Origin: UBA1351 sp963677885
GTDB taxonomy: Bacteria > Bacillota > Clostridia > Lachnospirales > Vallitaleaceae
DNA length: 64,000 nucleotides
NCBI GenBank assembly: GCA_963677885.1
Contig: OY782500.1
Coordinates: forward strand, 1,860,001 to 1,924,000
Direction of reading: 5' to 3'
Notes under the pieces: model-generated
What the model saw: only the letters and a program-made list of their open reading frames with translations
Told to the model about the DNA's origin: nothing
The model's database searches: none
In this document: positions 28,505-36,997 of the stretch, piece after piece
How positions within the stretch are numbered: the first letter of the stretch is position 1
How the letters are laid out: each line of letters opens with the position of its first letter
Program-made: the position numbers and the translations under genes

Positions 28505-29002
28505 CTACTCTTTGGCTCCCTTTATTTCATCGATTTCATTCTCGTTGAGCAACTTCTCACAGTCTAGAATAAGGGTTACCTGGTCATTGCTTTTTCCAAC
28601 GCTTTTTATGTATTTCCTTCCTGTTGAATTAATGTTTGGAGGTGGTACAATATTATCATCACTGATATTCAATACTTCTGATACCGCATCCACAATAATG
28701 CCGATAGACAGTTCAAGGACATCGATGACAATAATGCAGGTCCGATCATTGTATTCTTTAGGCTCTTTTTTAAATTTAAGTCTGGCGTCCATGACAGGAA
28801 TAATTTTTCCTCTAAGATTAATGATTCCCTTGATAAACTCAGGTAATTCTGGAACAACAGTAATTGGCTGTATACCGACGATTTCGGTTACATACATAAT
28901 ATCAATTCCATAATACTCACTGCCTAAAGAAAAAGTCAGGAACTTACCTTTCTGGGTATCCTCTTCTAATTCATCCATAACCGCATTCATTTCATTATTC
29001 AT
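28505..29002 (-). CDS. cheW: CheW chemotaxis coupling protein
   Basis: 165 residues, the usual CheW length, with the double beta-barrel pattern: FLTFSLGSEYYGIDIMYVTEIVG, VPELPEFIKGIINLRGKIIPVMDARLKF, a late TCIIVIDV strand and LILDCEKLL at the end. It bridges chemoreceptors and the kinase CheA. It is followed by a chemoreceptor gene in the same operon rather than by cheA, so it may be a receptor-specific copy. Ribosome site AAGAGGTGAAAAC. Confidence 0.92.
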   Translation of the reverse strand: MNNEMNAVMDELEEDTQKGKFLTFSLGSEYYGIDIMYVTEIVGIQPITVVPELPEFIKGIINLRGKIIPVMDARLKFKKEPKEYNDRTCIIVIDVLELSIGIIVDAVSEVLNISDDNIVPPPNINSTGRKYIKSVGKSNDQVTLILDCEKLLNENEIDEIKGAKE

Positions 29003-29025
29003 GTTTTCACCTCTTATCTATTGAC

Positions 29026-29041
29026 TAGTTAGTGCTAACTA
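29026..29041. promoter_or_regulatory. Palindromic operator-like site between cheW and the EamA gene
   Basis: TAGTTAG-TG-CTAACTA, perfect 7-bp arms, 24 bp upstream of the cheW start and about 180 bp before the divergent gene. The TTAG...CTAA character is like DtxR/IdeR-type and some TetR-type operators; the regulator is not identified. Confidence 0.4.
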
Positions 29042-29222
29042 ACCTAATTTTAGCATAAGTAATTTTAAATTGCCAGTGAAAACCTATAAACAATTTGTGA
29101 ACACCTTGCCTCCTCCAAGTTTAGCATTGCCTAAATGAAAATGCCGTGTTAAAGTGAGATGACATAATTCATCGATACCACATAATTGTAGTGTAGGTAT
29201 CCCATACTCTAGGAGACCATTC

Positions 29223-30074
29223 ATGATTCATTTACTGATTGCTATTGCATTTTCTGCCATGATACCTGTTTTACTCAAATACGCCCATCAAGCCAAGGTT
29301 TCAGATGAAGTGGTTCTTTCAGGCAACTACTTTTTAGCCATACTCATCAGCCTGGCCTTTACCCTCTATAAACTGGATACCTATAAATCTCTTTGGTCCG
29401 ATCCAGGAAAACTAATTGAACTTATAGTCATAGGACTGGCAACAGGCCTCTTTTTCTATGGCGCCTTCTATTATTATCAAAAATCCGTCAGAGAAAACGG
29501 TGTCTCCCTCTCCATCGCAGTAGGAAAGATGGGCATCCTTATTCCGGTAATCCTATCTCTGATTTTATGGCAGGAATTTCCAACATCCGTTCAATGGATT
29601 GGAATCATCCTTAGCTTAATAGCCATCGGCCTCATCAACATTCATCCGGAAGACTTTCGTAAACTTCATATCCGCCTGTCACTCCTTTTGTTTTTTATCA
29701 TTGGAGGACTAGGCGACTTTGGAAACAAACTTTTCGAAACCCTGATCGGAGCCCAGTATAAGGACATCTTCCTCCTTATCGTCTTCACTACCGCCTTTAT
29801 TGCCAGTCTTTTTATGACCCTAAAGCATAGACGAATCACCATCAAAGCAATTGGATACGGCTTGGCTGTTGGTGGACCAAACATGTTGACGGCCTTCTTC
29901 CTCATTAGCGCTCTTGATGTCATTAAAGCCGCAATCGTCTTCCCAACCTACAGTGGAGGAGCCATTATTCTTACGATTATCTACAGCTTCTTTGCCTTCA
30001 AAGAGAAACTCCATGGCAAAGAAATAGCTGCCATCACCTTAGTGATAGCAGCCTTGATATTGATTAATATGTAA
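29223..30074 (+). CDS. EamA/DMT-family membrane transporter
   Basis: 283 residues with about ten hydrophobic segments in two similar halves, as in the drug/metabolite transporter superfamily. The SIAVGKMGILIPVILSLILWQEFPTSVQWIGIILSLIAIGLIN block and the matching C-terminal AAIVFPTYSGGAIILTIIYSFFAFKEKLHGKEIAAI block are typical of EamA repeats. Substrate unknown. Ribosome site AGGAGACCATTC. Tail-to-tail with the HD-GYP gene, 9 bp apart. Confidence 0.85.
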   Translation: MIHLLIAIAFSAMIPVLLKYAHQAKVSDEVVLSGNYFLAILISLAFTLYKLDTYKSLWSDPGKLIELIVIGLATGLFFYGAFYYYQKSVRENGVSLSIAVGKMGILIPVILSLILWQEFPTSVQWIGIILSLIAIGLINIHPEDFRKLHIRLSLLLFFIIGGLGDFGNKLFETLIGAQYKDIFLLIVFTTAFIASLFMTLKHRRITIKAIGYGLAVGGPNMLTAFFLISALDVIKAAIVFPTYSGGAIILTIIYSFFAFKEKLHGKEIAAITLVIAALILINM

Positions 30075-30083
30075 TTGTCGTTG

Positions 30084-31994
30084 TCACGAATGCGATCGGT
30101 CATAAATCTCCCTTATCTCATCAATAGCCATCAAAAAAGCTTCTACAACAACTGGATCAAAATGCTTACCTCCTTGACTTTTGATATAGCCAAGTGATTC
30201 ATCAAAACTTAAGGCAGCCTTATAAACCCTCTCTGAAGAAAGAGCATCAAACACATCAGCTACGGCAACAACCCGGGCCTCAATAGGAATTTCATACGCC
30301 TCTAATCCTTCAGGATATCCCTGGCCATTCCATTTTTCATGATGGTACCTGGCGATATTTTCGGCCACTTTATAGTAGGCCATATCAAATTGACTGAGTT
30401 CCTCATTTAACTCTTTAAAAATATCTCCTCCAACCGCCGCGTGGTCTTTCATAATAGTAAACTCCTCAGGTGTCAACCTTCCCGGCTTCTTAAGTATATA
30501 GTCAGGTGTTGATACTTTACCGATATCATGAAGGGCCGCATTTCTTTCGATGGCAAGAATCATCTGTCGGCTTATGGGATGGGTCTCTCTATCCAGTTCT
30601 TTTAGAGATCCTGCTATCACTGTTGAATATTTAACCATTCGTTGAATATGATCTCCGGTTTCAATGTCTTTTTTATCAACCAGCCTGGCTATGGTATTGG
30701 TAATGCGAATAATAAAGATTTTCATCAGATAGGACCGATTTAAAGCACCTGTAATTTCATATAGTAGGGAACTTGCAAAACGGTAGTCTTCCTGTGTGAA
30801 GTGATTGTCTTTTTTGCTGGAAAAAAAGACAACTCCAAACACATTGTTCTTGATAATCAAAGGAAGACTCATATTCGAACGAATACCCTCGCCAACAATC
30901 ATCTGCATAGACTTGCTGTCAGGATTCTTATCAAGAGAAGCCTTAAGATTATTATTGATATAGCCTTCTTTTGATTCGATAATTTTACGCAAGTCGCTTT
31001 TATTAAGATCAGAGGAATATCCTACTTCAATATTAAGGTCCTCATACATAGCCACCCCATACTCTGTGGTCAGCATGTTGTTTACCTCATCATAAAAGGC
31101 AATTCCTACCCTATCAACACCCATTTGTTCATTAGCTGTTATTAAAAGATGGTCAATGATGTCATCGATAACATATGCTTTACTAACCATTTCAGTAAAT
31201 TCATTGATTATCCGCTGGTTGTTAAAAAGCTTTTTTACCGTATCCTGTATTTGCTTTTCTTCAATGAATATAGGCTTTGCTACAACCTTTTTAGCATCAT
31301 AATCATGAATACCAATTAGATGATATGCCCGTTCTACCAGCTTCATATCCGTTGAAATCAACCGAAAAACCAAGACAACCAAGCCAATAATAACAAGACC
31401 AAGCAAGAGAAGAATAATATTAAAGAAAGTAAACAAGTTATCTCTGGAAGCTCTGGAATAAACAAAGTATTCACTGTCATACTGATCAAACTCATCCATG
31501 ATCTCTTGGTAGGTTTCCTGAATATTTAGTATAGCTTCAGAATTATCCAAAACTTCACTTGTTTGGATTGCTTTTGTGGTAATAATAATAGTATTTAGCT
31601 GATCACTCATATCCAGTAATTCCTGGGTCAGACCATCCGCCCTTTTCTTAGCAATAAAGAAGATTGCACTGTCTTCAAGATTGTGGCTAACCTCATCAAT
31701 AAACTCAATTGCCTTAGCTGCATTCGACAAAAGAAGCTCACTGTTACTAACTAGGGCTGTTTTCAAACGTTTGTATTTTTCTTCATCACTTGCATCCTGC
31801 TGGGAAATATTCAGAATAACCCGAATGGGTAGATTGATTTCCTCAAGACGGACTCTAAGCTCATCGTTGGCAAGCTCAGCCTGGTCCAATTTTTCAAATG
31901 ACTGAATCATAAATAGATTTAAAACTATCATGGTTATGGATAGTACTATAATTAAAGATGTCAAAACGACACCGATTCGTTTAATGCTTGTCAT
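30084..31994 (-). CDS. Membrane HD-GYP cyclic-di-GMP phosphodiesterase with GAF domain
   Basis: 636 residues. Membrane segments about 7-29 and 190-215 bracket a helical extracytoplasmic sensor. A GAF domain follows (about 270-420, with DRVGIAFYD and SNMSLPLIIKNNVFGVVFFSS), then an HD-GYP domain (about 430-630) with ALHDIGK (HD at about 486) and HHEKWNGQGYPEG (GYP motif at about 548). HD-GYP proteins hydrolyse cyclic di-GMP, which here would tie outside and cytoplasmic signals to motility. A minus-strand promoter, TTGTAA (32055-32060)-17-TATAAT (32032-32037), precedes it. Confidence 0.9.
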   Translation of the reverse strand: MTSIKRIGVVLTSLIIVLSITMIVLNLFMIQSFEKLDQAELANDELRVRLEEINLPIRVILNISQQDASDEEKYKRLKTALVSNSELLLSNAAKAIEFIDEVSHNLEDSAIFFIAKKRADGLTQELLDMSDQLNTIIITTKAIQTSEVLDNSEAILNIQETYQEIMDEFDQYDSEYFVYSRASRDNLFTFFNIILLLLGLVIIGLVVLVFRLISTDMKLVERAYHLIGIHDYDAKKVVAKPIFIEEKQIQDTVKKLFNNQRIINEFTEMVSKAYVIDDIIDHLLITANEQMGVDRVGIAFYDEVNNMLTTEYGVAMYEDLNIEVGYSSDLNKSDLRKIIESKEGYINNNLKASLDKNPDSKSMQMIVGEGIRSNMSLPLIIKNNVFGVVFFSSKKDNHFTQEDYRFASSLLYEITGALNRSYLMKIFIIRITNTIARLVDKKDIETGDHIQRMVKYSTVIAGSLKELDRETHPISRQMILAIERNAALHDIGKVSTPDYILKKPGRLTPEEFTIMKDHAAVGGDIFKELNEELSQFDMAYYKVAENIARYHHEKWNGQGYPEGLEAYEIPIEARVVAVADVFDALSSERVYKAALSFDESLGYIKSQGGKHFDPVVVEAFLMAIDEIREIYDRSHS

Positions 31995-32031
31995 GTTGCT
32001 CCTTTAAGTCTCATCACCCATATCCGTCTTT

Positions 32032-32060
32032 ATTATACTATAAGTATAGACACATTACAA
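32032..32060 (-). promoter_or_regulatory. SigmaA-type promoter of the HD-GYP gene
   Basis: Minus strand TTGTAA, 17 bp, TATAAT; the start codon at 31994 lies about 38 bp beyond the -10 box, behind AAAGGAGCAAC. Confidence 0.5.
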
Positions 32061-32081
32061 TTAAGCAACTATCGCCTTTTT

Positions 32082-32627
32082 CTACAGACCATCCAAATAA
32101 GTCTGATATCCAAGAATAAAAACTTCCGTTGCCTGCATAAGAATCTGGCAATAATCCCCCTCTTTTAAGGGTGGAGAAAAACTATTTACCTCATAGGCGC
32201 TGACCAAACCGTTCATATAGACAGTGATATCAAAATTTAGACTTTTCAGAACATCTTCATCAAAAGCCTTAAGCCTCTCTTCCTTCTTCATAAGGTCAAT
32301 TAGACCACCATAAAACTCCTCAAGATAGTAGGACTTCGGCCCATACTTCCTCATATCCATATAAAGTTTGGGGTGATTGAGTCCATAGAGGAGAATTTTC
32401 TCGTTCCGCTTAAAATAAGTGGTGGACTCTAAATCTTCTCTAATGATTTTATTGAATAGGGCTTCAAGCAGGTCTTCCTTATTGGTAAAACTTTCATAAA
32501 TAGGTGCAACGCTTGAAGACAAGCTGTCTGCAACTCCCCGCATAGAAAGTTTGTCTAATCCAACCTCTTTAGCTAATTCATAAGCCTTATCCAAAATTAG
32601 TTCCCTGGTAAAAATCTTTTTCGCCAT
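32082..32627 (-). CDS. TetR/AcrR-family transcriptional regulator
   Basis: 181 residues from the ATG at 32627, chosen because AGGAGATGTGTG stands directly before it; the longer frame to 32666 has no site. N-terminal HTH (about 6-52): TRELILDKAYELAKEVGLDKLSMRGVADSLSSSVAPIYESFTNKEDLLEAL. C-terminal ligand domain not assignable. Divergent from the CPBP protease gene, which it may control. Confidence 0.88.
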   Translation of the reverse strand: MAKKIFTRELILDKAYELAKEVGLDKLSMRGVADSLSSSVAPIYESFTNKEDLLEALFNKIIREDLESTTYFKRNEKILLYGLNHPKLYMDMRKYGPKSYYLEEFYGGLIDLMKKEERLKAFDEDVLKSLNFDITVYMNGLVSAYEVNSFSPPLKEGDYCQILMQATEVFILGYQTYLDGL

Positions 32628-32794
32628 CACACATCTCCTCTTCTTCCTTCCATAACAACTTACCATGTAAAACTAGAATTATCAATCCATAACAGATTTA
32701 GAAAAGTGCTATGGATACTTCCATCCTCTCATGATAATCTAGCTATTGTAGCATTACCTAAAACTTAACGTCTGGATCATCAAGGAGGTAACCA

Positions 32795-33649
32795 ATGCAT
32801 TATGTGACATCTTTTCTAAAAGCTTGTATATATATAGTGGTCTTTTCTACTCTAACAATAATAAGTAAAAAACTGATTATTCAGCCGGTTTTCCAGTCCC
32901 TTGCTCCCTCTGTCAATACAAAAGCAATTCAGGCTATCCTGTCTATCCTCATCCAAAGCATTTTGTTTTTCCTATTTATTTACTTTGTACCCAAAATTGA
33001 TTTGCCTTTCTTAGGCCATGATATGAGCGGCTACAATAGGTCTGGCCAGGCCATGACATTTGCCATAGGCTGTCTTTTGGCTTCACTGGCATGGGTTTTT
33101 ATTCTGATCGGTATGCTGATGACCAAACAGGTTCAGATTAGGCCCAGTAGCCAGATTATCGGTCCTCTTTTTACCCCCCTTCTAACAGCTCTGGCTTTCT
33201 TTTTTGTTCTAGCCCTTTTTGAGGAAATCATATTTAGAGGTATCCTCTTTACCCTACTCGAAAGCTCATATGGCCAAACTCGAACTTTAGTAATTGTTAC
33301 GCTAATCTTTTCAATTCTCCATCTAGGCAACCAAAACATATCCCTAAAGGCTTTTATCAGTCTCCTTTTAGGCGGTCTCCTGCTTAATCTCATGCGACTA
33401 TATACCGGTAATATAAGTCTGTCTTTAGGTTTCCATTTTCTTTGGAACTTACTGCCGGGTTTATTAGGCCTTCATATCAGTGGTGATAACGAAATTAGAG
33501 CCCTATTTCAGGTCAGTCTTTCTGGTAAGACCCTATTAACCGGCGGCGAATTCGGTCCTGAAGCCTCCATCATAAGCCTGGTCATACTGGCATTACTGGT
33601 CGGACTCTTTATTTACTTCATATATTTCCTTCCAAAACCTTGTTCTTAA
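32795..33649 (+). CDS. CPBP-family intramembrane metalloprotease
   Basis: 284 residues, about eight membrane segments. The Abi/CAAX motifs are present in order: EEIIFRG (about 142-148), the LHLGNQN histidine (about 173) and FHFLWN (about 211-216), which together would hold the metal. Family members cleave prenylated proteins or act in peptide immunity; the role here is unknown. Ribosome site AAGGAGGTAACCA. Confidence 0.88.
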   Translation: MHYVTSFLKACIYIVVFSTLTIISKKLIIQPVFQSLAPSVNTKAIQAILSILIQSILFFLFIYFVPKIDLPFLGHDMSGYNRSGQAMTFAIGCLLASLAWVFILIGMLMTKQVQIRPSSQIIGPLFTPLLTALAFFFVLALFEEIIFRGILFTLLESSYGQTRTLVIVTLIFSILHLGNQNISLKAFISLLLGGLLLNLMRLYTGNISLSLGFHFLWNLLPGLLGLHISGDNEIRALFQVSLSGKTLLTGGEFGPEASIISLVILALLVGLFIYFIYFLPKPCS

Positions 33650-33667
33650 GTCTAATTTTTGTTACAA

Positions 33668-33688
33668 TATAATTGAGAAGAGTTCTCA
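33668..33688 (+). promoter_or_regulatory. -10 element with adjoining Fur-box-like palindrome
   Basis: TATAAT (33668-33673) directly followed by TGAGAAG-A-GTTCTCA (33674-33688), a perfect 7-1-7 palindrome matching the Fur-type TGAGAATNATTCTCA at 13 of 15 positions. It covers the likely start site of the 33730 gene. No good -35 box is visible. Confidence 0.5.
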
Positions 33689-33729
33689 TTTATTCTCAGC
33701 TATAAAGTATTGGGCAAAGGAGGCATTCT

Positions 33730-33879
33730 ATGAAAAAGGCAAGAAAACACGAGCATTATGATGATACTTACAAAGGCGGCCACCTTCATTATGGAAAAGA
33801 CTGGTCAAAGAGCCACGATTACAAAATGAAGCACAAAAATGCCGTATTAGATAAAGACCTCAAAAATCAAAGGGATTAA
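33730..33879 (+). CDS. Small His- and Lys-rich protein (49 residues)
   Basis: A 49-residue reading frame behind an excellent ribosome site (AAAGGAGG, 33716-33723, six bases before the ATG). Six histidines occur in HEH, GGHLHYG, SHD and KHK, among many lysines, tyrosines and aspartates; no signal peptide or membrane segment. A Fur-like palindrome sits at its promoter and an intrinsic terminator follows. A metal-binding or metal-responsive role is inferred from composition and context only. Confidence 0.65.
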   Translation: MKKARKHEHYDDTYKGGHLHYGKDWSKSHDYKMKHKNAVLDKDLKNQRD

Positions 33880-33927
33880 TGAGAGTCATATTCATTTTTT
33901 TATATGAACATTTCTTTAGTTAAGAAC

Positions 33928-33956
33928 AAAAAGGACCTATAGTCTAGGTCCTTTTT
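33928..33956. terminator. Bidirectional intrinsic terminator
   Basis: Perfect 12-bp arms AAAAAGGACCTA/TAGGTCCTTTTT with a 5-base loop, with T tracts on both strands; it serves the small plus-strand gene and the convergent GPH transporter gene. Confidence 0.85.
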
Positions 33957-33985
33957 GCTGTTTATACCTTATTCCTGATTTTCAG

Positions 33986-35332
33986 TTATGATAACTCCAC
34001 CTTACTCTTCATCGCCTCAAGCTTCTTCTCATCAAGCTTGTAATACTTAAGGAAAATAACCAAACTAATCAAAGCCCCCACTGCTGGACCTCCATGGTAG
34101 ATGACCCAAATGCCATTTATGACCTCCGGAGTCTGAACAACCAGCTCATCTCCTGTTGATTCCACAAAACCAATTAAGCCAAGTATAAACATAGGAACTG
34201 CTCCTGCTATTGCGCTGACCAATTTATTGGAAAAAGTCTGTATAGAAAAGGTAACTGCTTCCAGCCTTTTACCACTGGTATAAAATTCATAATCGATAAT
34301 ATCCGAAAAATACAAGGCTGTAATAATTAACATAGGACCACTTAAAAGGAATTTAAGGATTGAAAGTAATAAAAACAGGACAAAGGACTCTCTGGCTATC
34401 AACAAAGTAACAAGGGACAGGACAAGGGTTGATGCCAAGGCAAAAACCATTAACTTGTTCTTTCCGAACCTTTCAACCAGTCTTGGAATCATAGGGGAAA
34501 CGATAACGATAGGCAGAACGGACAGCCCCATAATTATCGAAGTCAGGCTAGGATCTTCATAGATATAATCTGCCAGGAAAGGTGTTATGGTCATAGAAAA
34601 GTTAAATCCATTCATGACAACAATCGTCAAAACAATAATCAATAAGTACTTATTCTTAAATATAACCCTAAGTATATCACCAAGACTTGGCGTATGAGCA
34701 TCTGATGTAATACGTTCCTTGGCCCCGTTAATCCATACCAGAAAGCCAAAGGCTATCACAGAAATGATGACTGCCACCAGCATCCAATTACCATTCAAAC
34801 GGTCTACCAATATAGGGGCAACCACCATAGAAACCAGAAGTCCCAGCATTCCGGACAGCTTTGAAAAAGTAATGAGTCTGTTTTTTTCGTTACTGACATC
34901 CGTCATTACCGTAGCAAGGGCATAGGCCGGAGCATCGGAAATTGTATAAACCATTCCCCAGGCGATATAGACAATTAATGCGTACGCCGTTCTGATGCCC
35001 TGCGATGATCCTTGTAAAACGCCAGAAAAAGAAAAATTCAATATAGTTAATATGGGAATCAGAATCGTAACCGACTTAATCCACGGCTTGAATTTGCCGG
35101 ACTTGAATCTTACTTTTTCAATAAAAACTGACAGCAATGGATCGTTGACAGCATCCCAAACTCTAGCTATTAAGAATATTAATCCTACAGTTCCAGCCGG
35201 AATGCCTAAGACTGTAGTAAAATACAAACTTAAATATAGGGTTACAAAAATATATATCATGTTCTGTCCTGTAAAATAAGAGTAATAGCCAATACGCTCC
35301 CCTTTACTTGTTCTCGTAACATTTGAATCCAT
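33986..35332 (-). CDS. GPH-family (glycoside-pentoside-hexuronide) sugar:cation symporter
   Basis: 448 residues, about twelve membrane segments. The RVWDAVNDPLLSVFIEKVRFKSGKFKPWI block near 52-80 is the hallmark loop of GPH (MelB-like) transporters. It lies 10 bp downstream of the GH20 gene, so the imported sugar is probably a small N-acetylhexosamine-containing glycan or the released monosaccharide. Ribosome site TAGGAGGAAAAAG. Confidence 0.88.
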   Translation of the reverse strand: MDSNVTRTSKGERIGYYSYFTGQNMIYIFVTLYLSLYFTTVLGIPAGTVGLIFLIARVWDAVNDPLLSVFIEKVRFKSGKFKPWIKSVTILIPILTILNFSFSGVLQGSSQGIRTAYALIVYIAWGMVYTISDAPAYALATVMTDVSNEKNRLITFSKLSGMLGLLVSMVVAPILVDRLNGNWMLVAVIISVIAFGFLVWINGAKERITSDAHTPSLGDILRVIFKNKYLLIIVLTIVVMNGFNFSMTITPFLADYIYEDPSLTSIIMGLSVLPIVIVSPMIPRLVERFGKNKLMVFALASTLVLSLVTLLIARESFVLFLLLSILKFLLSGPMLIITALYFSDIIDYEFYTSGKRLEAVTFSIQTFSNKLVSAIAGAVPMFILGLIGFVESTGDELVVQTPEVINGIWVIYHGGPAVGALISLVIFLKYYKLDEKKLEAMKSKVELS

Positions 35333-35342
35333 CTTTTTCCTC

Positions 35343-36884
35343 CTAAAACTGTGTTCTACTTTCTTTTCTCATTTTCAGGGCAATGCCTATGGTTTTCAGA
35401 TCCAGCATCCGCCGATAATGACCGACAAATCCAGCCCATCGTCCTGGTCCTTTAGGGTTCCATTGCTTCTTATCAGGGAGTTCAAAGCCCGTAGTCATCA
35501 GCCATGGACCCAAATCTTCCAAAGACTTTTCAAAAGCTTCATAGGATTTATTTTCTCTCGTCGTCCATCCACTTTCAGCAATAGCCATAAGCCTTGGCAA
35601 CAAACGGTCATGCAGCGTTTCCTCATCCATAACCCATTCAGTCCACAGAGCTCCTTCCACACCAAGTCCATTTTGAAAAAGACTTTCATATGTGTAGGTG
35701 GATTTCAACGAGATGACATCCATGGGATAATCCAGGTAGTAGTGCTTGAAATTAGAATCGATGAGGGTATATTTGTCTTCCAGTTTTACCAAAGAAGCAG
35801 GTCCTTCTGTCGTCATCCAAAACTGTCCTAAAAGTTCCCCCTTTAAGCCACCGTCCATTAAAGCATCATTCCAAAGAATTACCTTTTTCCCTTTAAGATT
35901 TAAGTGGTCCACCATCTGTTGGAGGAAATATTTTTTAAGGTCCTCCGGTGTCTCCAACCGGTTCTTAATCGCCTTATCCCGACATTTCTCACACTCCAAC
36001 CACCTGGTAACCGGAACCTCATCACCACCAATATGCACATACCGGCCCGGGAAAATCTCAAGGATCTCATCCAGGATTTTTGTCATCATAGAATAAGTTG
36101 TATCATTTCCTAAACACAGGACATCTTGACTGATTCCAGGTCCTTGAGCCAATTGAAAATCTTGTGGCTGACAGGCCACTTGAGGATAAGCAGCCAGAAG
36201 ACCAAGGATATGACCTGGCATATCTATTTCCGGTACAAGGGTAATCATGCGTTCTTTAGCAAAAGCTACAATCTCCTTCATCTCAGACTTGGTATAATAG
36301 CCTAATCTCTGGATGCCACCAGGTCCACTTATTTGATTCTTAACCAGGTCCGGATAAGAATCCAGATCAATCCGCCATCCGTGGTCATCCGTCAAATGCC
36401 AGTGGAATCGATTCATTTTCATTTTTGAGGCCAGTTCAATAAGCTTCTTCACTTGTTCAACCGGAATAAAGTGGCGACTGACATCCAGCATAAAGCCCCG
36501 CCATTCATAAGCAGGTCTGTCACTGATGTTGACTCCTTGAAGACGAAAACTGTTTTTATGGGACTTGGAGCTTACAATATACTGGATAAGGCTCTGGATA
36601 CCATAATATACTCCGGCTTCAGAGGAGGCTTCAATCTGAATCTTTCCTAAATCAAGGGTAAGATCATATCCTTCAAAAACTATGGTTTCTTTTCTAATCA
36701 GGTTCAATTCAACACTGGCGTACTGTCCTGAACCGACAATCTCAAGGCCTAAGTTGTGATGAATTTCACTTATGATAAGATTTTCCATTAAGGGAAAATC
36801 ATTATGTCCGACACTTATTTTTTGTCCCAAGATCATGTACTTATCCAGTCTTTCCAGCCTGTTAGGCTTGGGAATAACAGCCAT
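35343..36884 (-). CDS. GH20 beta-N-acetylhexosaminidase
   Basis: 513 residues. An N-terminal GH20b-like domain (about 1-115) precedes the TIM barrel: YEWRGFMLDVSRHFIP (about 124), MNRFHWHLTDDHGWRIDLDSYP, and the catalytic HIGGDEVP with the Asp-Glu pair at about 286-287, where substrate-assisted catalysis is expected. No signal peptide, so it is cytoplasmic and cleaves imported GlcNAc/GalNAc glycosides. Forms an operon with the GPH transporter and is divergent from an AraC regulator. Ribosome site AAAGGAGTCCTTGT. Confidence 0.93.
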   Translation of the reverse strand: MAVIPKPNRLERLDKYMILGQKISVGHNDFPLMENLIISEIHHNLGLEIVGSGQYASVELNLIRKETIVFEGYDLTLDLGKIQIEASSEAGVYYGIQSLIQYIVSSKSHKNSFRLQGVNISDRPAYEWRGFMLDVSRHFIPVEQVKKLIELASKMKMNRFHWHLTDDHGWRIDLDSYPDLVKNQISGPGGIQRLGYYTKSEMKEIVAFAKERMITLVPEIDMPGHILGLLAAYPQVACQPQDFQLAQGPGISQDVLCLGNDTTYSMMTKILDEILEIFPGRYVHIGGDEVPVTRWLECEKCRDKAIKNRLETPEDLKKYFLQQMVDHLNLKGKKVILWNDALMDGGLKGELLGQFWMTTEGPASLVKLEDKYTLIDSNFKHYYLDYPMDVISLKSTYTYESLFQNGLGVEGALWTEWVMDEETLHDRLLPRLMAIAESGWTTRENKSYEAFEKSLEDLGPWLMTTGFELPDKKQWNPKGPGRWAGFVGHYRRMLDLKTIGIALKMRKESRTQF

Positions 36885-36952
36885 ACAAGGACTCCTTTCT
36901 TTACTTCACTATACATATATTGTAAACTGATATTAGCCAAGCATCGAAATTT

Positions 36953-36979
36953 ATTACAGATAAAAGATAATAATTACAG
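36953..36979. promoter_or_regulatory. Direct repeats ATTACAG at 20-bp spacing upstream of the AraC gene
   Basis: ATTACAG at 36953-36959 and 36973-36979, both followed by RTA, two helical turns apart, in the 113-bp divergent region between the GH20 and AraC genes. The geometry fits an AraC-family binding site. Confidence 0.35.
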
Positions 36980-36997
36980 GTAATTTGGAGGTCCCTT

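Noticed and set aside
29026..29041. CIRCE (HrcA) heat-shock operator
   Set aside because: CIRCE needs TTAGCACTC-9-GAGTGCTAA; here the arms are 7 bp with a 2-bp centre.
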